A stretch of DNA of 64,000 bases from positions 1 through 64,000 of the forward strand of contig NZ_AYMG01000010.1 of assembly GCF_000633455.1 (NCBI RefSeq), given 5' to 3'. Shown one piece after another: positions 45,040 through 53,671 of the stretch; within the stretch, counting starts at the first letter, position 1; the number at the start of each line of letters is the position of its first letter. The notes below the pieces were generated by a model that was given only the letters and a program-made list of their open reading frames with translations, did not search any database and was not told the origin of the DNA. The position numbers and the translations under genes are program-made. Source of the DNA: Pedobacter jeongneungensis (lineage in GTDB: Bacteria > Bacteroidota > Bacteroidia > Sphingobacteriales > Sphingobacteriaceae).

Positions 45040-45050
45040 TCTATTTATGG

Positions 45051-45132
45051 TGCGGAAGAAGGGACTCGAACCCCCACGCCGTGAAGCGCCAGATCCTAAG
45101 TCTGGTGCGGCTACCAATTACGCCACTTCCGC
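45051..45132 (-). tRNA. tRNA-Leu (anticodon UAG), copy 2
   Basis: All 82 bases match copy 1. Its upstream promoter is also duplicated, but the downstream terminator differs. The duplication therefore covers the promoter and tRNA, about 130 bp. Confidence 0.95.
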
Positions 45133-45153
45133 ATTAGGATGTTTTAAGGACTG

Positions 45154-45183
45154 CAAAGATAGAAACTAAATTGAATAATCAAA
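45154..45183 (-). promoter_or_regulatory. Promoter of tRNA-Leu copy 2
   Basis: TTTG (45180-45183), 18 nt, then TATCTTTG (45154-45161) repeats the copy 1 promoter exactly in boxes and spacing, with a few spacer differences. Confidence 0.8.
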
Positions 45184-45286
45184 TTTTTGCGATGACTTAT
45201 GAAAATTTAATTAGTGATGGTATGTGAGCCACAGATCATTAGAAATTCGGTATTACATCATCCAATTAACATCTCCCATTTTACCT

Positions 45287-45589
45287 CTAAAACTCCACCA
45301 GTGTTACATCAACCAGCTCCGGACCACCATCTATTGGATAGCCTTTAACTTTCCTTCCTTTAATCTTAACTTTTCTATCTAAGTAGGTATCGAGGTTTAT
45401 AGAACCACTTTTTAAAGCATAGGATTTATTGTCGGTTTTTAATAAATGTGTACCGTATTGAAAGGTTGTCATTCCAAGTTTTTGAATAGTTCCACTTGCA
45501 GTAACAGAACTGGTATGGTTTGCATCTTTCAAGGGGCTACAGCCAGAAATTATAGCAATAAAGAGGGATAATATTAATATTCTTTTCAT
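45287..45589 (-). CDS. Small lipoprotein with OB-like fold
   Basis: This 100-residue protein has a lipoprotein signal ending at C17 (IISGC); the start at 45589 (MKRILILSLF) is preferred over upstream frames. The mature part alternates strands (SGTIQKLG, YLDRKVKIKGRKVKGYP) in an OB-fold-like manner. Function is unknown. It lies just after the metal-receptor-like gene. Confidence 0.75.
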   Translation of the reverse strand: MKRILILSLFIAIISGCSPLKDANHTSSVTASGTIQKLGMTTFQYGTHLLKTDNKSYALKSGSINLDTYLDRKVKIKGRKVKGYPIDGGPELVDVTLVEF

Positions 45590-45650
45590 GATAGTGTAAA
45601 CGGGATAATTTAATTTTCTGCTACAATTTACAAAAATTAAAACGGCATCA

Positions 45651-46448
45651 CTAATAAAGTTGTTTTTGAAATTCAAAAAAATACTGAACAGCTTTAACTA
45701 ACCTGCTGCCATACCAACTGAACATTTCGCCATCAACAAGCATAATTTTGACATCGGGTATTGCTGATTGGATTTCTTCAATATGTTTATCTCCAAAAGG
45801 ATAAGGCTCCGATGAGAGTAAAATTAGTTCACAGTTGGTGGTTTTCAGTTGTTCTAATGTTACAGCAGGATAGCGTTCATCATTTATTATATTCGTCATG
45901 CCATTGATTAGCAGAATATCATCAATAAAAGTATTTTTCCCGGCGGCCATGTATGGCTTGCGCCAGATGAGGTAAGCTACTTTTTTATCAATGTGGTGTT
46001 GTAATGCAAGGGTTTTTAAATCATTAAATCCAGCCGAAATGAGGTGGTTAAGGTAGCTGGCTTCAGGTTCACGGTCTACCAGTGCGCCTATTTCGGCAAT
46101 GGTTTTCATCGCATCATCGAGGGTAAAAATATCGCTCATCCAAACAGGGAAATATTCAGCAAGCTCTTCTATATCACGCTGCGTATTTTCTTCTTTATTA
46201 CCAATAATAAGATCGGGTTTTAAATCTTTGATGAGATCAATATTCAGTTTCTTCGTCCCTCCTACCTTGGTGCGCGCTGCAAATTTTTCTATCGGATGGA
46301 TGCAAAACTTGGTCAATCCGATAATTTCCTGATCTAAGCCTAAATCGAATAATAGCTCTGTTTGTGAAGGCACAATAGAAATAATCCGTTTTGGAGGGAA
46401 ATTGACATCGATTTCCCGCCCCATTTGATCAGTAAACGTTTTTTGCAT
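45651..46448 (-). CDS. BtuF/helical-backbone metal receptor-like protein
   Basis: This 265-residue protein has the periplasmic-binding fold of BtuF or siderophore receptors: PKRIISIVPSQTELLFDLGL, LKPDLIIGNKEEN and the long backbone helix near 120-150. No signal peptide is visible at the chosen ATG (46448) or in the short region upstream, so it appears cytoplasmic. No ABC permease or ATPase is adjacent. The ligand is unknown; corrinoid or iron complex are guesses from the fold. A -7 box ends 4 nt before its ATG. Confidence 0.8.
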   Translation of the reverse strand: MQKTFTDQMGREIDVNFPPKRIISIVPSQTELLFDLGLDQEIIGLTKFCIHPIEKFAARTKVGGTKKLNIDLIKDLKPDLIIGNKEENTQRDIEELAEYFPVWMSDIFTLDDAMKTIAEIGALVDREPEASYLNHLISAGFNDLKTLALQHHIDKKVAYLIWRKPYMAAGKNTFIDDILLINGMTNIINDERYPAVTLEQLKTTNCELILLSSEPYPFGDKHIEEIQSAIPDVKIMLVDGEMFSWYGSRLVKAVQYFFEFQKQLY

Positions 46449-46452
46449 TACG

Positions 46453-46460
46453 CAAAGGTA
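46453..46460 (-). promoter_or_regulatory. -7 element 4 nt before the BtuF-like start
   Basis: On the minus strand TACCTTTG is followed by CGTA and the ATG at 46448. The position matches the other leaderless candidates at 16884, 23363 and 28489. Confidence 0.5.
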
Positions 46461-46499
46461 AGATTTAAGGTTGAAAAAGATGATGTTTTGCTAAGAGCT

Positions 46500-46596
46500 C
46501 GTCATTTCGAGCGGACCCGATAGCTATCGGGTGCAACAAAGTCGGGAAATCTATAATAGATCTCTTCATTCCACCGCGTTTCAGTGGAGATGACGT
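46500..46596. repeat. REP-like repeat with 18-bp palindrome
   Basis: GTCATTTCGAGCGGA starts an element containing ACCCGATAGCTATCGGGT and TCTATAATAGATC, ending GTGGAGATGACG. It belongs with the element at 1-110 and the fragments at 23.5 and 37.7 kb. Confidence 0.65.
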
Positions 46597-46599
46597 CAA

Positions 46600-47763
46600 C
46601 TATGCCCCGCTCTTTTTCTGCTCCACGTAACCGTCATTATAAAAATGATTAGGTTTAAGGTAGATTACATTATTCTGGAAATCAAGAAAAGTATTGAACC
46701 TTTTTAAAACTTCGTTACCCAAAATATGGATATTAGCGCCCCTTAATGGTTTGTTACCCGTTATCAGTTGTACCGGCACATTTTTTAGGTCGTATTTACC
46801 AATTTTAAGGATCTGCAGGTTTGAAGTAACTACAGGTATTTCGTTTCCGGTAGCACCATGCATCATCACTTTTTTAATCACGTCCATTTTATCCGTGGGG
46901 AATTTGCCTGTTTTAAGCAGATCATTATCCAACATGGCTGTACGGTGATAGCCCGTATCAAAAAGGAACCAATCTGTATTTTTTACACCACTCTGCTCAA
47001 TAGTACTTTCTACCAAAAAAAGGCTCGATAGATATTTGATATTTAACTTGCTAAAGTCTTTATCCCTGCTTACATATTTTGGCATAACGGAATGAACAAC
47101 CATTAGATTTTGATCGTAGTTAAGTTCGACTATTTTTCCATCGAACAAATCCCAGCCAAATCTTCCATCGGTACCAACGCCTGTGAGCTCGGCCGGATAC
47201 ACTTTTGTTTTATAATCCCTGTTGCCCAGGTTAAGGTTATAATAGGTATCGTAAAATTTAGGGTTAGATTTTACTTTATTCTTTAATACATCATTGGTGA
47301 TTACCAGTTCTGTTGTTCCGCTATCAAAATTTAAATTTAGGGTATCAATTTTATTCAGTATCGATTTAACATAAATGGTACTTTCGCTATTAATAAATAA
47401 CGGGATACTGTCGTGAATTTCGGGCTTAATTTTACTAAAGTTCTTAATTTCCGGACTTGCAATCTGTGTATAACAAGAATCCTTGCCATTTAACAAAACA
47501 ATAAAGTCCTTTTTTTCGCCCGGTTTAATTTTAAAGCTGATGGAATCAATATCAGTTTTAAATTTAACTATTTTTGCTTTTACCAGTTTTGAAGTTGTAA
47601 AAACATCAGGTTTTGTTTTCGGATCGATATTCCAACCTTTAAGCAGGCCATCTTCTTCGTAAATTTTGGCTGTCTTGGAATTAGCCTTAATCATTGGGGG
47701 CTGTTTTTGCGAAAAGGCTGCTGTTGAAAGGAAAGTAAGCGCGATAATTAGAATCTGTTTCAT
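46600..47763 (-). CDS. Secreted retropepsin-like protein
   Basis: This 387-residue exported protein has a signal peptide (MKQILIIALTFLSTAAFS) and two aspartyl-protease-like motifs, NFDSGTTELVI at about 148-158 and WFLFDTGYHRTAML at about 263-276. The pair suggests a pepsin-like two-lobe enzyme of the retropepsin group, but the usual flap residues are not obvious, so activity is uncertain. It lies downstream of the ABC ATPase, separated by 224 nt of repeats. Confidence 0.65.
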   Translation of the reverse strand: MKQILIIALTFLSTAAFSQKQPPMIKANSKTAKIYEEDGLLKGWNIDPKTKPDVFTTSKLVKAKIVKFKTDIDSISFKIKPGEKKDFIVLLNGKDSCYTQIASPEIKNFSKIKPEIHDSIPLFINSESTIYVKSILNKIDTLNLNFDSGTTELVITNDVLKNKVKSNPKFYDTYYNLNLGNRDYKTKVYPAELTGVGTDGRFGWDLFDGKIVELNYDQNLMVVHSVMPKYVSRDKDFSKLNIKYLSSLFLVESTIEQSGVKNTDWFLFDTGYHRTAMLDNDLLKTGKFPTDKMDVIKKVMMHGATGNEIPVVTSNLQILKIGKYDLKNVPVQLITGNKPLRGANIHILGNEVLKRFNTFLDFQNNVIYLKPNHFYNDGYVEQKKSGA

Positions 47764-47828
47764 TAAAGTGGTTTTAGAAAACGAATTTAATGATTAAGAA
47801 CAGTATTGAGGGCTAAAATTTATTTTAT

Positions 47829-47858
47829 TTCGGGACGCGTTTTATTCCACATCCCGAA
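47829..47858 (-). terminator. Possible terminator after the permease-ATPase array
   Basis: TTCGGGA and TCCCGAA form a 7-bp stem around a 16-nt loop. It lies 130 nt past the ATPase stop. The sequence beyond is AT-rich rather than a clear T-run. Confidence 0.35.
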
Positions 47859-47987
47859 TATCTATTTAGGTTTAGGCCAATTGTTTTTTTAGCCACAGAT
47901 GCACACAGATAAACACAGATTTTATATTGGTGAATCCATTTTATCTTCCTGTTATTGGTACAAACATTGTTTTAACTGTATCCGGCT

Positions 47988-48668
47988 TTAAGCAACAGTT
48001 ACATCTTCTTTTACCACACCATCGGCAATGTGTAAAATCCTGTTGCCGTACTGTGCATTTTTTTCTGAATGGGTAACCTGGATAATGGTAATCCCATCTT
48101 CCTGATTTAACTTTTTAAACAGTTCCATAATTTCTTCAGCCTGTGCCGATTGGAGATTTCCTGTTGGCTCGTCGGCAAGGATTATTGATGGCTGGGCTGC
48201 TAATGCTCTTGCGATACCAACCAGTTGTTGCTGACCGCCAGAAAGCTGGTTTGGGAATAAATCTTTTTTGGCCACGATATTAAAACGGTCTAAAAGATCT
48301 GCAATCCTACTGGCCCGCTCAGAACTACCAATTTTTTTATACAATAACGGGGCTTCAATGTTTTCATAAACAGTCATCTCGTCAATTAAATGGTAAGCCT
48401 GAAATACAAAACCGATGTGATTGCGGTAAAGTTCAATCCGTTTGCGTTCGTTAAGCGAGGTCACATTTTCTCCCAAAAATTCGTAAGTACCATAGGTTGG
48501 TTCTTCGAGCATGCCAATAATGTTGAGCAGGGTCGATTTTCCGGCTCCCGATGGCCCCATAATGGAAACAAATTCTCCTTGTTTAATGGTGGTGGTTACC
48601 AAACGGAGCACATAATTTTTAACGCCTTTGTTTGCGTAGTATTTTTCGATGTTGGTTAATTGTATCAT
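47988..48668 (-). CDS. ABC ATPase of the permease array (MacB/LolD type)
   Basis: This 226-residue ATPase has Walker A GPSGAGKS, signature LSGGQQQ, Walker B IILADEPTGNLQ and the H-loop VTHSEK. The start at 48668 (MIQLTNIEKYYANKG) is preferred. It is the last gene of the array and the only ATPase in it, so it likely serves all seven permeases upstream. A LolD-like export or mechanotransmission role is inferred from family. Confidence 0.9.
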   Translation of the reverse strand: MIQLTNIEKYYANKGVKNYVLRLVTTTIKQGEFVSIMGPSGAGKSTLLNIIGMLEEPTYGTYEFLGENVTSLNERKRIELYRNHIGFVFQAYHLIDEMTVYENIEAPLLYKKIGSSERASRIADLLDRFNIVAKKDLFPNQLSGGQQQLVGIARALAAQPSIILADEPTGNLQSAQAEEIMELFKKLNQEDGITIIQVTHSEKNAQYGNRILHIADGVVKEDVTVA

Positions 48669-48744
48669 ATTTTTAGGGTTGAGCGCAAAGCGGTTGGCAG
48701 TTAGCGAGAAATCCACGCTAAAGGTCAAACGCTATACGCAGGTC
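48669..48744. repeat. Inverted-repeat linker before the ATPase
   Basis: AGCGCAAAGCGGTTGGCAG and TAGCGAGAAATCCACGCTA-type words form an imperfect hairpin. Related linkers lie at 51115, 53596 and 56072. Confidence 0.5.
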
Positions 48745-51114
48745 TTATTCGTATTTTAAAGCGTTAACAGCATTTGTTTTTGCAGCGCGATAGGTTTGCC
48801 AGGTAATGGTTAAAATTGAAATTACTAGAGTAAGTATTGCTGTTGCCATAAACATCCACAAATTTAGGCTTGTTCTGAGTTCGAAATGCATTAACCAGTT
48901 ATTCATAATATAATAGGCAACCGGCAGTGCAATTACGATTGCAATAAATATTAATTTTAAAAAACTTAAAGAAAGTAAAGTCATCAACTCCGTAATTGAA
49001 GCGCCTAAGATTTTGCGGATACTTACTTCTTTTATTCTTTGCGCTGTACTAAAAGATGAAAGACCGAATAAACCTAAGCAAGATATGAAAACGGCCAAAC
49101 ATCCAAAAAGATTTGCCAAGGTGCCCAAAATCTTTTCATTTTTTAATTTAATTTCATTTAAACCATCAATAAATTTGATTTCGACAGGGAAATTTGGGTT
49201 TAGTTCTTTTACCAGCTTATTAATAATGCCGATGCTTTCACTTAAGCTATTGTGAGGATTTAGGCGCATGGTAATTACGTCACTGATATCTGCATAAGCA
49301 ATAACCATCGGTGCGGCAACTTTACTGGGATCACCCCAAACAATATTATCAAAAACCCCTACCACATTCCTTTTTGTTCCCTGGTATACAATACTGGTAC
49401 CAACCGGATTTTTCAGGTGCATTACTTCAACAGCTTTTTTGCTTAAAAGTATTGCTGCTGTATCTGAGGCAAATTTCTGATCGAAATCCCTTCCTGCCAG
49501 CAACCTGATGTTTACCGTTTTAGTAAAATCGTAAGTGGTGTAGATCTGATCAAAATCGATCATTTTATCACTTTCGGACATCCCATCCCAGCCAAGGCCT
49601 CTTACACTGCTGTTTTTGTTCGAAATACTGCCAGATGATTGTGTTATGCCTACCACAGCGCCACTGGATAGTAATCTTGTTTTTAACAGGTTGAATTTTT
49701 CATATAGCAATCCTTCGTGCGGTATTTCCAACAGTCCATTTGTGTTGTAACCTAAAGGCGTATTTTTAATAAACTGGATCTGTTTATAAATGGTTATGGT
49801 TGCAGCAATCAGTACCACTGAAAAGCCAAATTGTATCACAACCAAAACCTGCCTGAAAGTTAAAGCATAACCTTTTTTAAAATTTAAGGATTTTTTGAGC
49901 GATTGTATCACATTAAAACCTGAAAGATAAAATGAAGGATAGCTTCCTGATATGAAGCCGGTTATAATCAAAACGCTAAAAATCAATATCCAGTTGGTTG
50001 GATTGAGGTAATCAAACACAATTTCAATCCCCAATAATCGGTTAAACATCGGCAAACTGAATTCGAGTAGAATAATGCTTAGCAAAATGCCTATTAGGGT
50101 TAAAATGAATGATTCCAGCATAAACTGAAATACCAGATTTGTTCTGGATGCACCCATTGTTTTTTTAACGCCAATTTCTTTTGCCCTGCCCTGCGTGCTG
50201 GCGGTTGCCAGATTCATAAAATTAATACAGGCAATAAGGAGGATGCCTATCGACAAACCAACAAAAAGTTGCACCTGCTTAATATTTCCCCCAATGCTTT
50301 TTCCATTTAAAAATGCTCCATACAGGTGTAATTTTGTTAAAGGGTAAAGAAATACATCTTCTTTGGCAGCGGCAAAGTGTTTGCCTACAAAACCTTTTAA
50401 TTTTAAATTAAAAGCATTCACATCTGTATTTTCATTCAATTTTAACAGGGTGTAATAATCATGACTGCCCCAATTTGGCTTTTTTGGCCACTGGTTTAAA
50501 TTTTCATATAAAGTAAATGTGGTTAACGATTCGAACCCATAGGTAACATTGGTTGGAAGGTCTTTTATTACTGCTGTAACTTTTAAATCAACCTGATTTT
50601 CGAATCGTACTTTTTGATTAAGCACATCTGTTGTACCGAATATCCTTTTTGCTGCTGTTTCAGTTAAAACGATGGCATTGGGATCATTTAATGCCTTTGC
50701 AGGATTTCCACTGATAAAATGATAGTCAAATAATTTTAAGAAATCCGGATCGACGTATCTGCTATCTAATTTTAAGCTTTCTTCTCCATTGGCTACCAAT
50801 CTTTTATAAACATCGGTAACCCTGGCACCATATAATACATCAGGAAATTCTTCTTTAAGTGCGGCCAACATCACATTCTGCGATTGGTTTATTGTTCTGA
50901 TCACCTCTCCTTTCTGGTCATTTAAATTGATCATGGCCTGATAAATATGCGGTGAGTTTTTAAATTGCCTGTCATAGCCCCACTCATAACCGGCATATAA
51001 CAATAGTAATAAACAGGAGGTTAAACCAATAGCCAAACCACCAATGTTTATGGCTGCATAAACTTTGTTTCTAAACAGGTTACGCAATGCGATTTTTAAG
51101 TTGAGTTTAAACAT
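48745..51114 (-). CDS. FtsX/MacB-type permease 1
   Basis: This 789-residue permease has an N-terminal span (about 20-42), a periplasmic MacB-like domain (about 45-285), three spans, a second periplasmic domain after a further span near 430, and three C-terminal spans. The coupling segment GRAKEIGVKKTMGA (about 320) contacts the ATPase. It ends NALKYE, nearly the same as its neighbours. It follows its array neighbour with an 84-nt hairpin linker. Export or signalling role is inferred. Confidence 0.9.
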   Translation of the reverse strand: MFKLNLKIALRNLFRNKVYAAINIGGLAIGLTSCLLLLLYAGYEWGYDRQFKNSPHIYQAMINLNDQKGEVIRTINQSQNVMLAALKEEFPDVLYGARVTDVYKRLVANGEESLKLDSRYVDPDFLKLFDYHFISGNPAKALNDPNAIVLTETAAKRIFGTTDVLNQKVRFENQVDLKVTAVIKDLPTNVTYGFESLTTFTLYENLNQWPKKPNWGSHDYYTLLKLNENTDVNAFNLKLKGFVGKHFAAAKEDVFLYPLTKLHLYGAFLNGKSIGGNIKQVQLFVGLSIGILLIACINFMNLATASTQGRAKEIGVKKTMGASRTNLVFQFMLESFILTLIGILLSIILLEFSLPMFNRLLGIEIVFDYLNPTNWILIFSVLIITGFISGSYPSFYLSGFNVIQSLKKSLNFKKGYALTFRQVLVVIQFGFSVVLIAATITIYKQIQFIKNTPLGYNTNGLLEIPHEGLLYEKFNLLKTRLLSSGAVVGITQSSGSISNKNSSVRGLGWDGMSESDKMIDFDQIYTTYDFTKTVNIRLLAGRDFDQKFASDTAAILLSKKAVEVMHLKNPVGTSIVYQGTKRNVVGVFDNIVWGDPSKVAAPMVIAYADISDVITMRLNPHNSLSESIGIINKLVKELNPNFPVEIKFIDGLNEIKLKNEKILGTLANLFGCLAVFISCLGLFGLSSFSTAQRIKEVSIRKILGASITELMTLLSLSFLKLIFIAIVIALPVAYYIMNNWLMHFELRTSLNLWMFMATAILTLVISILTITWQTYRAAKTNAVNALKYE

Positions 51115-51198
51115 AAGGCGTTGTGTATAGTGTAAAGCGCTTAGCGGTCAGCGGTCAGCGATAAATTTACGCTGAACGCCAAAAGTTTTACGCAGATA
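51115..51198. repeat. Hairpin linker
   Basis: GCTTAGCGGTCAGCGGTCAG and TACGCTGAACGCC pair imperfectly. The AGCGGTCAGCG core is shared with the linkers at 53596 and 56072. Confidence 0.5.
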
Positions 51199-53595
51199 TT
51201 ATTCATATTTAAGTGCATCAATAGTATTTGCATTCGCGGCTTTATAAGATCGAAAGCTTACTGTTATTAAAGTAATCAGCATTGATATTACCATCGCCAT
51301 AACAAATGGCCAAACACTCAGATCTATCCGATAGGCAAAGCCCGAAAGCCATCTCGAAACAAATAAATAAGCCATTGGCCATGCTACCATGTTTGCAATA
51401 AATACCATCAATAAAAAGGATCCGTTAAGCATTTTTACCAATTGCAAGGTAGATGCACCCAAAACTTTACGGATAGCCACTTCTTTGGTTCTTTGCATGG
51501 CTACAAAAGAGATCAGGCCAAATAAACCTATAAAGGAAATAAAAATGATTACACTGGCAAATACTTTAAATAATATTCCCATTACCCGTTCGCTTTCGTA
51601 GTAATTTTTGATCCTCTCATCAACAAAGTTTGCATTGTAAATGCTGTTTGGAAAAGTATTAGTCCATAATGCCTCTATTTGTTTCGTTGTAGATAGCAGA
51701 TGGTTGCCTTCTAACTTTATTGCGGCTTGCCAATATTGATTTTTATCTGAAGAAATGGCCAGACCAGAAATGCTTTCTTTTAACGATTTATCATTATAAT
51801 CTTTCACCACCCCAACAATGGGAATATTAATTCCATTGGTATTAATTGTTTTGCCTAAGGCATTTTCGGGCTTGTTTATACCTACCTTTTTAAGAAAAGT
51901 TTCGTTCACCACATACCCATTGGCGGTATCGCTTTTCATAAAAATTTTACCGGCAATTATTTTTAAATCAAAAAGCTTAAAATAATCTTCGTCGGCCTTA
52001 CAGGTCCTTACCTCGAAATCTTTATTCATTGCTCCATTAAAGGTAAAATTAGTAGAATTTACATCCTGAGATAAAGGTGGTGCCTGGCAATAGCTTAACA
52101 ATTGTACACCGGGGATTTTCAAAACCCTTTCTTTAAAATTATCACGCTTGTTCCGACTAATATTGTCTCCGGGCATTCTCACCATTACTACCGCAGCAGA
52201 ATTAAAACCCAATGGTTTTTGCTGCAGGTAGTCCATTTGATTTACAATTACAATGGTTCCGATAATGAGGATCACAGTAATTGCAAACTGAACCACAACC
52301 AGGATTTTACGCAAGCTTAAGCCATTATTGTTAAGGGTAACTTTATTTTTTATCGCCAATGCCGGATTAAAGCCCGATATAATCATAGCCGGATAAAAAC
52401 CAGCCAGAAAGCCAACAAAAGCAACCAGCAAAATCATAAACACGAAAATAACCGGGTGACCAAACAAACTGAAGGTAACCTGATTTTTGAAAAGGTTCTG
52501 CATGGATGGTATGGCCAGCTCGCTAATGATGCAGGCAACCAGCAGCGCGATTAAAACCAACACAACCGTTTCGGTTAAAAACTGTATAATAAGTTGTTTC
52601 CGTTTGCCCCCCATTACTTTACGCACGCCAACCTCTTTACTCCGGTTAACGGCCTGAGCCGTATTTAAATTAATAAAGTTGATACAGGCGGTAAAAATTA
52701 AAAACAACCCAATAACAGCAAGACCATAAATCTGGCTCCTTGCAATTGTTGCGTTTGCAAAATTATCGTAACGTTCATCAAAATGGATCTCTTTTAAAGC
52801 CTGAAGCCTGTTGACCTGATTACCTTCAATTTTCCGATCTGCATAATATTTTTTATTAAATTTTGCCATTGCGCCATCAAGATCTGATTTGCTCAGTCCC
52901 TCATTAAGCAATACATAGCTACTTAAGCTCGAGTTTATGCAATCCCAGCAATCTTTGTTACCATAGTAATCATATAAATTTTGATAAGCGATTACTATTT
53001 TTAGTGGAAAGCTTGAGTTTTGTGGCATATCCTCAAATACCCCGGTAACCCTTAATTGTGTCTTTGTGCCTAGTGTAATACTTTTGCCGATTGCATTGTT
53101 TATGCTGCCAAAATATTTAATGGCCATCGCTTCAGATAAGGTTACACTGTTAGGGGCTTTTAGTGCTTCTGCTGGCTTTCCGTATTTCCAGTTGATATGG
53201 AGTACATCAAAAAATTCGGGTTCAGCGAAGTACATGTTCTCATTACTCTTTAAAATTTCTTTGCCGCTATCATCCTTAACATGTACAATATCATCTATTT
53301 TAGCTATGGCACCAATCTTTTCTATACCAGCTATTTCATTTCTCGCTGCCGCGGTAAAAGGTATGGGTACACCGGCAGAGAAATCGTCGAAAGCATTGTA
53401 TTTCCAATCGGTAACCACCCTATAAATGCGATCTGCGTTTTTATAACTCTCATCAAAACTAAGTTGAAACCGGATAAAAATAAAAATAAGGATACAACTG
53501 GCCATCCCGATTGATAAACCAAGAATATTGATCAACGTATAACCTTTGTTTTTCCAGAGGTTCCGCCAGGCGATTTTTAAATTTAGTTTGAACAT
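51199..53595 (-). CDS. FtsX/MacB-type permease 2
   Basis: This 798-residue permease is a close paralogue of permease 3: both start MFKLNLKIAWRNLWKNKGYT and share MASCILIFIFIRFQLSFDE and long stretches in the C-terminal part (QRTKEVAIRKVLGAST). The layout is the same two-module MacB/FtsX form. The high similarity suggests a recent duplication. It ends TIDALKYE. Confidence 0.9.
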   Translation of the reverse strand: MFKLNLKIAWRNLWKNKGYTLINILGLSIGMASCILIFIFIRFQLSFDESYKNADRIYRVVTDWKYNAFDDFSAGVPIPFTAAARNEIAGIEKIGAIAKIDDIVHVKDDSGKEILKSNENMYFAEPEFFDVLHINWKYGKPAEALKAPNSVTLSEAMAIKYFGSINNAIGKSITLGTKTQLRVTGVFEDMPQNSSFPLKIVIAYQNLYDYYGNKDCWDCINSSLSSYVLLNEGLSKSDLDGAMAKFNKKYYADRKIEGNQVNRLQALKEIHFDERYDNFANATIARSQIYGLAVIGLFLIFTACINFINLNTAQAVNRSKEVGVRKVMGGKRKQLIIQFLTETVVLVLIALLVACIISELAIPSMQNLFKNQVTFSLFGHPVIFVFMILLVAFVGFLAGFYPAMIISGFNPALAIKNKVTLNNNGLSLRKILVVVQFAITVILIIGTIVIVNQMDYLQQKPLGFNSAAVVMVRMPGDNISRNKRDNFKERVLKIPGVQLLSYCQAPPLSQDVNSTNFTFNGAMNKDFEVRTCKADEDYFKLFDLKIIAGKIFMKSDTANGYVVNETFLKKVGINKPENALGKTINTNGINIPIVGVVKDYNDKSLKESISGLAISSDKNQYWQAAIKLEGNHLLSTTKQIEALWTNTFPNSIYNANFVDERIKNYYESERVMGILFKVFASVIIFISFIGLFGLISFVAMQRTKEVAIRKVLGASTLQLVKMLNGSFLLMVFIANMVAWPMAYLFVSRWLSGFAYRIDLSVWPFVMAMVISMLITLITVSFRSYKAANANTIDALKYE

Positions 53596-53671
53596 ATTTT
53601 GAGGTTTAGCGTGAAGCGGCTTAGCGGTCAGCGATAAATCAACGCTAACCGCAAAACGCCACCCTTAGGTT
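53596..53671. repeat. Hairpin linker
   Basis: CTTAGCGGTCAGCG and CGCTAACCGC arms surround ATAAATCAA. The linker is nearly the same as the one at 56072. Confidence 0.55.

Larger units (their letters stand above)
43849..45050. other. Repeat-filled spacer between the two tRNA-Leu copies
   Basis: This 1.2-kb stretch holds no credible gene. It contains the copy 1 promoter, an inverted repeat GGTTTGTGGAGACACAAACC (about 44003-44022), copy C of the 100-bp family (44107-44195), a small palindrome CGTTCCTACGGAACG (44238-44252), the tandem array (44289-44970) and the copy 2 terminator. Confidence 0.75.

Noticed and set aside
43766..45132. Integrated element bounded by tRNA att sites
   Set aside because: The spacer between the two tRNA copies holds only repeats. 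There is no integrase, and the duplicated part covers the promoter and whole tRNA, not a 3' fragment.
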